This document shows, in pieces, positions 32,003 to 39,361 of a stretch of 64,000 bases of DNA. This DNA comes from Streptomyces tauricus (GTDB lineage: Bacteria > Actinomycetota > Actinomycetes > Streptomycetales > Streptomycetaceae): positions 186,001-250,000 of the forward strand of contig NZ_BMVY01000009.1 of the NCBI RefSeq assembly GCF_014650955.1, read 5' to 3'. Position 1 is the stretch's first letter; the number at the start of each line of letters is the position of its first letter. A model generated the notes under the pieces. That model did no database searches and was not told the origin of the DNA. It worked only from the letters and a program-made list of their open reading frames with translations. The translations under genes were made by a program, and so were the position numbers.

Positions 32003-33211
32003 GTGCAGCGCCTCTATGATTTTCTCCGCAGGCACCCGACATGGGTCGACGGCTTCTGGGCCGTCGTCCTGCTCGGGATCTCGGTCGCGAGTGGAACGGC
32101 CGGGCAGGAGAATTCCGACTCCGGGACCGACCACCTGGCCGTCACCCTTCCGATCACCCTCCTGCTCTGCCTGGTGATCGCGCTGCGCAGGCGGCTGCCC
32201 GAGTCGATGCTGGTCCTCGCCGTCGCCATGGGCGGGGCGCAGCTGGTGCTGGACATGCCGTTGGCGCCGGCCGACTTCGCGCTGCTGGTGATCACCTACA
32301 CGGTCGCCTCGAACGGCACCCGGTGGGCGTCCCGGCTCGCCCTCACGGCCGGTCTGCTCGCGGCCCCGCTGGCGCAGCTGCGCTGGCCGGAGGAGCACCA
32401 GAGCGCCGGCGGGCAGGTCGCGATAGTGATCTTCCAGACGGTCCCCTTCGCCCTCGCCTGGGTCCTCGGCGACTCCCTGCGGACCCGCCGCGCCTACTTC
32501 GCGCAGCTGGAGGAGCGGGCCGCGCGCCTGGAGAAGGAGCGCGAGGCTCAGGCCAAGGTCGCGGTCGCCGCCGAGCGCGCCCGGATCGCCCGCGAACTGC
32601 ACGACGTCGTCGCGCACAACGTGTCGGTGATGGTGGTCCAGGCCGACGGCGCGGCGTACGTACTCGACTCCGCGCCGGACCAGGCCAAGAAGGCCCTGGA
32701 GATCATCTCCGGGACGGGACGGCAGGCCCTCGCCGAGATGCGCCGCCTCCTCGGTGTGCTGCGCACCGGCGAGCACCAGGAGTCCGGCGAGTACGTGCCG
32801 CAGCCCGACGTGGAGCAGCTCGACGAGCTGATCGAGCAGTGCCGGGGCTCCGGTCTCCCCGTCGACTTCAAGATCGAGGGCACTCCGCGTCCGCTGCCCA
32901 GCGGTGTCGAGCTGACCGCGTACCGCATCGTGCAGGAGGCCCTCACCAACACGCGTAAGCACGGGGGGCCGAACGCGGGAGCGAGTGTGCGCCTGGTCTA
33001 CTTCGACGACGGCCTCGGCCTGCTCGTCGAGGACGACGGCAAGGGCGCCCCGCACGAGCTGTACGAGGAGGGCGGGGTGGACGGCCAGGGCCACGGGCTG
33101 ATCGGTATGCGCGAGCGCATCGGCATGGTCGGCGGCACCCTGGACGCCGGGCCGCGTCCCGGCGGCGGCTTCCGCATCAGCGCCCTGCTTCCGCTCAAGC
33201 CCGCTCACTGA
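32003..33211 (+). CDS. Sensor histidine kinase, NarL/DesK class
   Basis: 402 residues. About five TM helices in the first 150 residues are without a large extracytoplasmic domain, so it probably senses the membrane itself or a small molecule. A coiled coil follows, then HisKA_3 with the phosphorylated His200 in RIARELHDVVAHNVSVM, then an HATPase (YRIVQEALTNTRKH as N-box, GHGLIGMRERI as G-box). It starts at GTG 32003; a TACGCT -10 (31990-31995) places transcription start about at the GTG, suggesting a leaderless mRNA. The cognate regulator follows after 57 bp. The stimulus is unknown. Confidence 0.92.
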   Translation: MQRLYDFLRRHPTWVDGFWAVVLLGISVASGTAGQENSDSGTDHLAVTLPITLLLCLVIALRRRLPESMLVLAVAMGGAQLVLDMPLAPADFALLVITYTVASNGTRWASRLALTAGLLAAPLAQLRWPEEHQSAGGQVAIVIFQTVPFALAWVLGDSLRTRRAYFAQLEERAARLEKEREAQAKVAVAAERARIARELHDVVAHNVSVMVVQADGAAYVLDSAPDQAKKALEIISGTGRQALAEMRRLLGVLRTGEHQESGEYVPQPDVEQLDELIEQCRGSGLPVDFKIEGTPRPLPSGVELTAYRIVQEALTNTRKHGGPNAGASVRLVYFDDGLGLLVEDDGKGAPHELYEEGGVDGQGHGLIGMRERIGMVGGTLDAGPRPGGGFRISALLPLKPAH

Positions 33212-33268
33212 CACGTGCACGCATGCGAAGACGCGTACGCGCATTCGAACCGACCGGAGGACCTCCCC

Positions 33269-33940
33269 ATGCCGATCCGCGTGATGCTCGTCGACGACCA
33301 GGCGCTGCTGCGCACCGGGTTCCGGATGGTGCTCGACGCCCAGCCGGACATGGAGGTCGTGGCGGAGGCGGGCGACGGGGTGGAGGCGCTGCAGGCACTG
33401 CGCGGGCGGGATGTCGACGTGGTTTTGATGGACGTCCGCATGCCGAAGCTGGACGGGGTGGAGACGACCCGCCGTATCTGCTCGGACCCGAATCCGCCGA
33501 AGGTGCTGATCCTGACGACCTTCGACCTCGACGAGTACGCCTTCTCGGGGCTCAAGGCGGGTGCCTCCGGCTTCATGCTCAAGGATGTGCCGCCCGGGGA
33601 ACTCCTCGCGGCGATCCGTTCCGTGCACAGCGGGGACGCGGTGGTGGCGCCCTCGACGACGCGGCGTCTGCTGGACCGGTTCGCGCCGCTGCTGCCGAGT
33701 GCGGGCAAGGATCCGCAGCACAAGGAGCTGGAGCGGCTCACCGGGCGGGAGCGCGAGGTCATGATCCTGGTCGCCCAGGGACTGTCCAACGGGGAGATCG
33801 CGGCGCGGCTGGTCCTGTCCGAAGCGACGGTGAAGACGCATGTGGGTCGCATCCTCACGAAGCTGGGGTTGCGGGACCGGGTCCAGGTGGTCGTCCTGGC
33901 GTACGAGACGGGCCTGGTACGGGCCGGCGGGCAGGGCTGA
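33269..33940 (+). CDS. Response regulator, NarL/LuxR class
   Basis: 223 residues. The receiver domain has Asp9/Asp10, phospho-acceptor Asp55 (VVLMDVRMPKLDG), the conserved Thr (ILTTFDLDEYAFSGL) and Lys (GFMLKDVPP). The C-terminal LuxR helix-turn-helix reads LTGREREVMILVAQGLSNGEIAARL and EATVKTHVGRILTKLGL. ATG 33269 has GGAGG 8 nt upstream. It forms a two-component system with the preceding kinase; no target gene is adjacent. Confidence 0.94.
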   Translation: MPIRVMLVDDQALLRTGFRMVLDAQPDMEVVAEAGDGVEALQALRGRDVDVVLMDVRMPKLDGVETTRRICSDPNPPKVLILTTFDLDEYAFSGLKAGASGFMLKDVPPGELLAAIRSVHSGDAVVAPSTTRRLLDRFAPLLPSAGKDPQHKELERLTGREREVMILVAQGLSNGEIAARLVLSEATVKTHVGRILTKLGLRDRVQVVVLAYETGLVRAGGQG

Positions 33941-33989
33941 CGCCCCTGGCCGCGTCGCCGACCGCCAGCCGTGCGTGGCTGGTTGCGCC

Positions 33990-34282
33990 GTTCCCCGCGC
34001 CCCTGGGTGGGTGGGGGCTCGGTGGTGGGTGGGTGCGGGTCCGCTGTTGCTTGCCGCGCAGTTCCCCGCGCCCCTTGGTAGGTGAGGGCTCCGGTGGTGG
34101 ATAGGTGCGGGTGCGCTGTTGCTGGCCGCGCAGTTCCCCGCGCCCCTGGGGTGCCTGGGGCTTGGGGAGCCGTGTGAGGTGCCCCGGCCTTGGCCCCCTA
34201 GGTGCGCGGGGAACTGCGCGGGTGCCCCCTACCGGGCGGCAGTCGTGTCCCGGCCGACTCTGGTCCCCTGGGGGCGCGGGGA
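33990..34282. repeat. Array of five GTTCCCCGCGCCCC repeats in mirror-image arrangement
   Basis: Three copies read GTTCCCCGCGCCCC (33990, 34061, 34133). Two then read the complement (about 34201, slightly degenerate, and 34269). GGTGGGTGGGGGCT-like spacers separate them. They occupy the 406-bp gap 33941-34346 between the convergent response regulator and ArsR-type genes; no gene is visible there. Confidence 0.85.
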
Positions 34283-34346
34283 ACTGCGCGGGTGACTCCG
34301 ACCGGGCCGCAGGCGGGGGCAGGGGGCGAGGCCGGGCGCGGGGCGG

Positions 34347-35453
34347 TCAGCGGAGGATTCCCTCCAGGAAGTCGCTGCCCAGGCGCGCCACCATCGTGAC
34401 GTCCAGCTGGTGCAGGACGTACCGCCCGCGGCGGCGCGTGGTGAGCAGCCCCGCCTTCTTCAGCACGCTCAGGTGCCGGGATATCTCCGGAGCCGTCATC
34501 CCGTGCGTCTGCGCCAGCTCGCTCGTGGTGAACGCGCTGCGGGCCAGGCTCCGGCACAGCCGCATCCGCATCGGATGCGACAGGGCCGTCATCCGCAGGG
34601 TCAGCTGCTCGACGGAGGTCGGAACCGTCAGCTCCGGGGAGCCCACCGGATAGTGGATCACCGGCTGCCAGCCGTACCGGTGCAGCACCATGAGATGCGG
34701 CCAGCCGAGGCTCGTCGGCACCAGCAGGAGACTGCCGGCCCGGACCGACGTACGGCCGTGCCCCAGTTTGTCCACGACGATCCGGCCCGCGTCCTCGTCG
34801 AGCGTCACCGCGGCCGACACGGACGCCAGCGCCTCGCCCAGGCCCCGTCGGCCGAGCAGGTCCGTCTTGCGGCGGGCGTCCGCCGCGAGCTGGTGGCGCA
34901 GCCGGGACCAGGTGTCGGCGAAGAATGCCTCGTCGCAGTCCTCCAGGAACTGCCGCAGCCAGGCCCGGATCCGCGGCGGGTCGGCCAGCAGCCGTTCGGT
35001 GAACTCCGCCGGCCGCGGCCCGCGCGCGGCGGCCAGCTCCAGGGCGCGCCGACGGGACGCGGGGTCGGCCAGGGCGCCGGCGCCCTGCGCGTCGTACGGG
35101 AGCGCGCAGGTGAACTCCAGGGCCGCGTCCACGAACTGCTCGTCCGTCAGCTTGTCGACCAGGTCCAGCTCCTCGGCGAGGGTGGCGCCGGGGAGCGTGC
35201 TGCCGCCCGCCGCTCCCGCGTACGGCAGGAACAGGTCCGAGAACGTCGTCCGCCACAGGAAGTCGGCCTCGCACATCCGGTCGGCCAGATGCGGGTCGAG
35301 GCGGGCGGTCACGCCGGTCGCCCAGCCCTGGAGGCCTGGGTGGTGGCCCGGCTCGGCCAGCGCGTGCAGTGCCATGCACAACTCGGCCAGGGGCGAGGGC
35401 ACGACGGCCACCCGCTCCCTGCGCAGCCCGGAGATGTCGATGGTCACGCTCAT
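34347..35453 (-). CDS. ArsR-family winged-helix regulator with DUF5937 domain
   Basis: 368 residues. The long N-terminal part (VAVVPSPLAELCMALHALAEPGHHPGLQGW onwards) matches the DUF5937 region of large Streptomyces ArsR-like regulators. The C-terminal winged helix is LTLRMTALSHPMRMRLCRSLARSAFTTSELAQTHGMTAPEISRHLSVLKKAGLL. No metal-binding Cys pair is seen, so a metal sensor is unlikely. Start ATG 35453; GTG 35468 is an alternative. It is divergent from a small unknown gene that it may control. Confidence 0.84.
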   Translation of the reverse strand: MSVTIDISGLRRERVAVVPSPLAELCMALHALAEPGHHPGLQGWATGVTARLDPHLADRMCEADFLWRTTFSDLFLPYAGAAGGSTLPGATLAEELDLVDKLTDEQFVDAALEFTCALPYDAQGAGALADPASRRRALELAAARGPRPAEFTERLLADPPRIRAWLRQFLEDCDEAFFADTWSRLRHQLAADARRKTDLLGRRGLGEALASVSAAVTLDEDAGRIVVDKLGHGRTSVRAGSLLLVPTSLGWPHLMVLHRYGWQPVIHYPVGSPELTVPTSVEQLTLRMTALSHPMRMRLCRSLARSAFTTSELAQTHGMTAPEISRHLSVLKKAGLLTTRRRGRYVLHQLDVTMVARLGSDFLEGILR

Positions 35454-35677
35454 GACCTCATGGTGCACCCCGCCACCGACAACGCGGCCCCCGATTGACG
35501 AGCGCCGTCAATCGACGGGACGGCGACGGCGGGCCGGGCGCACGCTGGGTCCACCGGGGCACCGCGGGGCCCACGGAGCACGTCCGGGAGCCGGAACCGG
35601 CATCGGAACCGAAGAGGAACCGATGGCGGGGCCGGGCCCGGCAGACGTCCGTACCCGTCCCGAGAAGGCGATCAGCC

Positions 35678-36040
35678 ATGAGCATCACGCAGCAGTACCT
35701 ACTGGACACCTACCGCGCCCGGCAGCACGGCGACCCGACCCCGCCGGCTCCCGGCGCCCACGACTGGCAGGTCATGCGCGAACTGCCCGACCACCGGCGG
35801 TTCCGCGCGGTCCTGACCGGCCGCCCTGCCCGGGGGCGGGTAGGGGCGCGAGTACGCGCACGGGTACGGGCGGTCCGGATCGCATGGTTCGGCCGCCCCG
35901 GCCGCCTCGGTCACTCCGATCGCCCCGACCTGATCGGACGGAGCCGCCCGCGGAGTCCGAGCGGGCCGAGCGGCGGGGTCGGGCCGGCCAGGACGGCCGG
36001 CCCGGTGATCAGCGGGGAATGCGCGCCGCGAACTCCCTGA
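35678..36040 (+). CDS. Small basic hypothetical protein divergent from the ArsR-type regulator
   Basis: 120 residues; the start MSITQQYLLDTYRARQHGDP and middle DHRRFRAVLTGRPARGRV resemble short Streptomyces proteins of unknown function found beside ArsR-like regulators. ATG 35678 has GAGAAGG 10 nt upstream. After about residue 60 the sequence is Arg/Pro/Gly-rich and may not be constrained; its last 32 bp overlap the convergent aldolase gene. It could be shorter or extended by frameshift relative to relatives. Confidence 0.5.
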   Translation: MSITQQYLLDTYRARQHGDPTPPAPGAHDWQVMRELPDHRRFRAVLTGRPARGRVGARVRARVRAVRIAWFGRPGRLGHSDRPDLIGRSRPRSPSGPSGGVGPARTAGPVISGECAPRTP

Positions 36041-37178
36041 CAGCGGCCCGTACGTCGTCCGCCGTCCACTCCAGGCCCGGCGCGCCCACCGTGACCTCGG
36101 TGTACGCGAGGCCGGGCCCGCCCCGGTTCCAGACCTGCGGGAAGAGCGACACGCCCGTCTCCTCCGCCTGCAGCGCCCCCGTGTCGCTCAGGTCGTCGGC
36201 CTCGTACGGCAGCCACACCTGGAACTGGTGCGTGTGCGGCTCCTCCGGGTGGACCCGCGCCCAGGGGAGCCCCGCCCCGGCGAACCCCTCGCGCAGCGCC
36301 GCGGCGACCACGCGCGCGTGGGCCACGTACTGGGGGAGCCGGGGCAGTTCCCTCTCCAGGCCGATCAGCGCGGACAGGGCGGTGGGGAACTGCTGGAGGA
36401 CCTGGCCGCCGTACCGGTGGCGCCAGGCCTTCGCCTCGTCGACGAGCGTCCGCGGGCCCGCGAGAGCGGCGCCGCCGAACCCGCCCAGCGACTTGTAGAA
36501 GGACACGTAGACGCTGTCCGCGAGATCGGAGATCTCGGCCAGGGAGCGGCCGAAGTGCGTGCCGCACTCCCACAGGCGGGCCCCGTCGAAGTGCACCACG
36601 GCGTCGCGTTCGCGTGCCGCGTCCGTGACGGCGACCAGCTCCTCCCAGGAGGGCAGGAGGAAACCGGCCTCCCGGAGGGGCAGTTCGAGGAACAGCGTCC
36701 CGAAGGGCTCGTCCAGGTCGCGCACCTCGTCGGCGGAGGGCATCCGCGGCTCGCGCGTGGGATGGACGGTCCGCAGGCCGCCGAGGGCGCTGAGGGAATG
36801 CCTCTCGTGGACCTCCGGGTGGGACAGGGGATGCATCGCCACCGTCGCGTTGCCCGTACGGCCCGCCCAGCAGCGCAGCGCCACCTGCTGGGCCATGGTC
36901 CCCGACGGGAAGAAGGCGGCGGCCTCCTTGCCGAGCAGTCCGGCGGCCCGCTCCTCCAGGGTCTCGACGATCCCGTTGCCGTACATGTCCACCGGCAGGT
37001 CCAGGTCGTACACGTTTGGCGCGGCGTCCGTCAGACCGGTCAGCAGCTCACCGACCGTGGAGCGGAAACCGGGCCGCCACAGCGCCCGCCGGGCCCCTCG
37101 CCAGGCGACCCTGCGCCGCTCGCGCCGCTCCTCGGGCGTCCGCTCCGCCACTTCCGACTTCTCCGCCGAATCGTTCAT
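36009..37178 (-). CDS. Threonine aldolase / beta-eliminating lyase family PLP enzyme
   Basis: 389 residues, fold-type I PLP enzyme of the low-specificity L-threonine aldolase/tryptophanase-like group (threonine or allo-threonine to glycine plus acetaldehyde). Seen: MYGNGIVETLEERAAGLLGKEAAAFFPSGTMAQQVAL, AMHPLSHPEVHE, VVHFDGARLWECGTHFG (Asp pairing with the pyridine N), and VSFYKSLGGFGGAALAGP with the Schiff-base Lys. An N-terminal Arg/Glu-rich extension of about 40 residues is unusual. Start ATG 37178 (MNDSAEKSE). The substrate may differ from threonine. Confidence 0.85.
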   Translation of the reverse strand: MNDSAEKSEVAERTPEERRERRRVAWRGARRALWRPGFRSTVGELLTGLTDAAPNVYDLDLPVDMYGNGIVETLEERAAGLLGKEAAAFFPSGTMAQQVALRCWAGRTGNATVAMHPLSHPEVHERHSLSALGGLRTVHPTREPRMPSADEVRDLDEPFGTLFLELPLREAGFLLPSWEELVAVTDAARERDAVVHFDGARLWECGTHFGRSLAEISDLADSVYVSFYKSLGGFGGAALAGPRTLVDEAKAWRHRYGGQVLQQFPTALSALIGLERELPRLPQYVAHARVVAAALREGFAGAGLPWARVHPEEPHTHQFQVWLPYEADDLSDTGALQAEETGVSLFPQVWNRGGPGLAYTEVTVGAPGLEWTADDVRAAVREFAARIPR

Positions 37179-37252
37179 GCTCCGGATGATGCAGGACGCC
37201 ATGACGGGGGGCACGCGAATTCATCGGCGGCCCCCGTGCCACGGCCGGTCGA

Positions 37253-37287
37253 TTTCCCACAGGCTGTGGACAAGAACCTGTGGACAG
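37253..37287. promoter_or_regulatory. DnaA-box cluster upstream of the DUF2520-panC operon
   Basis: TGTGGACAA (37265-37273) is the exact complement of the Streptomyces DnaA box TTGTCCACA. TGTGGACAG (37279-37287) differs at one position and TTTCCCACA (37253-37261) at two. Three boxes in 35 bp sit between the aldolase start and the operon start; regulation of the operon or DnaA titration are both possible. Confidence 0.6.
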
Positions 37288-37371
37288 AAAAACGGCCCCG
37301 GACCGATCGCGTTAACATGACGAGAAAGCGTCCGGTACCCCGAGCGGACTGGAACGGAAGGCCGCCGTCGA

Positions 37372-38310
37372 GTGAGTACATTCCCCCAGGCAGACCCCAA
37401 GGACCGCCCCGCGCGGCTCACCGTCGGCGTCGTCGGCGCCGGCCGGGTGGGCCCCGCGCTGGCCGCGTCGCTGCAGCTCGCCGGGCACCGCCCGGTGGCC
37501 GTGTCCGGGGTCTCCGACGCCTCCCGGCGCCGCGCCGCGCAACTGCTGCCCGACGTGCCGCTGGTGACACCCGAGCAGGTCCTGGAGCGGGCCGACCTGG
37601 TCCTGCTCACGGTCCCCGACGACGCCCTGCCGGGCCTGGTCGAAGGGCTCGTCGACACCGGCTCCGTCCGCCCGGGCCAGCTCCTCGTGCACACCTCGGG
37701 ACGGTACGGGTCGAGGATCCTCGACCCCGCTCTGCGCGCCGGGGCACTGCCTCTCGCCCTGCACCCCGCGATGACGTTCAGCGGCACCCCCGTGGACGTA
37801 CAGCGGCTCGCCGGATGCTCCTTCGGGGTCACCGCCCCCGAGGAACTGCGGCTGGCCGCCGAGGCCCTGGTCATCGAGATGGGCGGCGAGCCCGAGTGGA
37901 TCGCCGAGGAGTCCCGGCCGCTGTACCACGCGGCCCTCGCGCTCGGCGCCAACCACCTGGTGACCCTGGTCGCCGAGTCCATGGACCTGCTGCGCACGGC
38001 GGGGGTCGACGCCCCGGACCGGATGCTGGGCCCGCTGCTGGGCGCCGCACTGGACAACGCCCTCAGGTCGGGCGACGCGGCCCTCACCGGGCCGGTGGCG
38101 CGCGGCGACGCGGGCACGGTCGCCGCGCACATCTCCGAGCTGCGCGAGCACGCCCCGCAGACCGTCGCCGGCTACCTCGCGATGGCCCGCGCGACGGCCG
38201 ACCGGGCCCTCGCCCACGGCCTGCTCAAGCCGGAGCTCGCCGAGGACCTGCTCGGCGTACTCGCCGACGGCCCCGAAGGACCGGACGTCCCCGAAGGAGA
38301 CGCCCGATGA
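37372..38310 (+). CDS. DUF2520 Rossmann-like oxidoreductase, candidate PanG-type ketopantoate reductase
   Basis: 312 residues. The N-terminal NAD(P)-binding Rossmann fold reads LTVGVVGAGRVGPALAASLQLAGH. The central part has LVLLTVPDDALPGLVEGL, LVHTSGRYGSRIL and LHPAMTFSG, typical of DUF2520/COG5495. The C-terminal helical domain has ALALGANHLVTLVAESMDLL. Members of this group (PanG of Francisella, as I recall) reduce ketopantoate to pantoate. The gene directly precedes panC, which uses pantoate, so that role is a good inference but not shown. Start GTG 37372. Its stop overlaps the start of a 21-codon ORF (ATGA). Confidence 0.85.
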   Translation: MSTFPQADPKDRPARLTVGVVGAGRVGPALAASLQLAGHRPVAVSGVSDASRRRAAQLLPDVPLVTPEQVLERADLVLLTVPDDALPGLVEGLVDTGSVRPGQLLVHTSGRYGSRILDPALRAGALPLALHPAMTFSGTPVDVQRLAGCSFGVTAPEELRLAAEALVIEMGGEPEWIAEESRPLYHAALALGANHLVTLVAESMDLLRTAGVDAPDRMLGPLLGAALDNALRSGDAALTGPVARGDAGTVAAHISELREHAPQTVAGYLAMARATADRALAHGLLKPELAEDLLGVLADGPEGPDVPEGDAR

Positions 38311-38372
38311 AGCGCGCAGGTTCAGGCTCGGGCGCCGACAGCCCCGGCGCCGGGAACGGAGCAGTCCGATGA
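38307..38372 (+). CDS. 21-codon microORF coupled to DUF2520 and panC
   Basis: The ORF encodes 21 residues, MKRAGSGSGADSP and then GAGNGAVR. Its ATG overlaps the DUF2520 stop (ATGA 38307-38310), and its TGA overlaps the panC start (ATGA 38369-38372). A strong GAAGGAG (38293-38299) lies 7 nt upstream, better than panC's own GGAG. It is in a different frame from both neighbours, so it is not an N-terminal extension of PanC. It may serve to carry ribosomes to panC, or encode a tiny Gly/Ser-rich peptide; codons alone cannot tell. Confidence 0.5.
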   Translation: MKRAGSGSGADSPGAGNGAVR

Positions 38373-39361
38373 CCACCGTCCTGCTGAGCACCGCCGACGA
38401 GCTCCACGCGCGCGTACGCGCGGGCCGCCGCGCCGTCGTCATGACGATGGGCGCCCTGCACGAGGGCCACGCCACCCTGATCCGCACCGCCCGGGAACTC
38501 GCGGGCGGCGACGGCGAGGTCGTCGTCACCGTCTTCGTGAACCCCCTCCAGTTCGGCGCGGGCGAGGACCTCGACCGCTACCCGCGCACCCTGGACGCCG
38601 ACATCAAGATCGCCGAGCAGGCGGGCGCGGACGTCGTGTTCGCCCCTTCCGTGGACGAGGTCTACCCGGGCGGCGAACCCCAGGTCCGGATCAGCGCGGG
38701 GCCGATGGGGGAGCGGCTGGAGGGCTCGACGCGGCCCGGGCACTTCGACGGCATGCTCACCGTCGTCGCCAAGATGCTGCACCTCACCGGGCCCGACGTG
38801 GCGCTGTTCGGGCAGAAGGACGCCCAGCAGCTCGCCCTGATCCGCCGCATGGTGCGCGACCTGAACTTCGGCATGGAGATCGTCGGCGTCCCGACGGTGC
38901 GCGAGGCGGACGGTCTCGCCCTGTCCAGCCGCAACCGCTATCTGTCGGCCGCCGAGCGCCGCACCGCGCTCGCCCTCTCCCAGGCCCTGTTCGCGGGCAG
39001 CGACCGGCACGCCGCCCAGGAGGCGCTGTGCGCGCGTGCCCGCGAAGTGCCCGCCACGCACGCGCGTGCCGAGGCCCTGAGCGCACTCGGCGAGTCCCGC
39101 GCCGCCGCCGACACGCACGCCGTCGCCAAGGCGGCCCCAGGGGGCCCCGCCGCCGTCCGCGCCGCCGCCCGGCTGGTCCTCGACGACGCGGCCCGGCTCA
39201 GCCCGCCGCTCGTCCTGGACTACCTGGCGCTGGTCGATCCGTCGGACTTCACCGAGATCGCGGACGGTCACACCGGTGACGCGGTCCTCGCCGTCGCCGC
39301 CCGGGTCGGGACGACCCGGCTGATCGACAACATTCCTCTGACCTTCGGAGCCGCCTCGTGA
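38369..39361 (+). CDS. panC: Pantothenate synthetase (pantoate-beta-alanine ligase)
   Basis: 330 residues. It condenses pantoate and beta-alanine with ATP to pantothenate. Seen: VVMTMGALHEGHATLIRTAR (HIGH-type motif), VVVTVFVNPLQFGAGEDLDRYPRTLD, GHFDGMLTVVAKMLHLTGPDVALFGQKDAQQLALIRRMVRDLN, and LALSSRNRYLSAAER. The C-terminal third has an Ala/Arg-rich stretch. ATG 38369 has GGAG 7 nt upstream and overlaps the microORF stop; its TGA overlaps the nadB GTG. It is part of the DUF2520-panC-nadB-nadC-coaX operon joining CoA and NAD synthesis. Confidence 0.95.
   Translation: MTTVLLSTADELHARVRAGRRAVVMTMGALHEGHATLIRTARELAGGDGEVVVTVFVNPLQFGAGEDLDRYPRTLDADIKIAEQAGADVVFAPSVDEVYPGGEPQVRISAGPMGERLEGSTRPGHFDGMLTVVAKMLHLTGPDVALFGQKDAQQLALIRRMVRDLNFGMEIVGVPTVREADGLALSSRNRYLSAAERRTALALSQALFAGSDRHAAQEALCARAREVPATHARAEALSALGESRAAADTHAVAKAAPGGPAAVRAAARLVLDDAARLSPPLVLDYLALVDPSDFTEIADGHTGDAVLAVAARVGTTRLIDNIPLTFGAAS

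Noticed and set aside
33941..34346. Short ORFs within the repeat array after the response regulator
   Set aside because: Their translations are repeat-derived (GARGTAR, AVPRAP types) and recur wherever the GGGGCGCGGGGAAC repeat occurs, so they are not genes.
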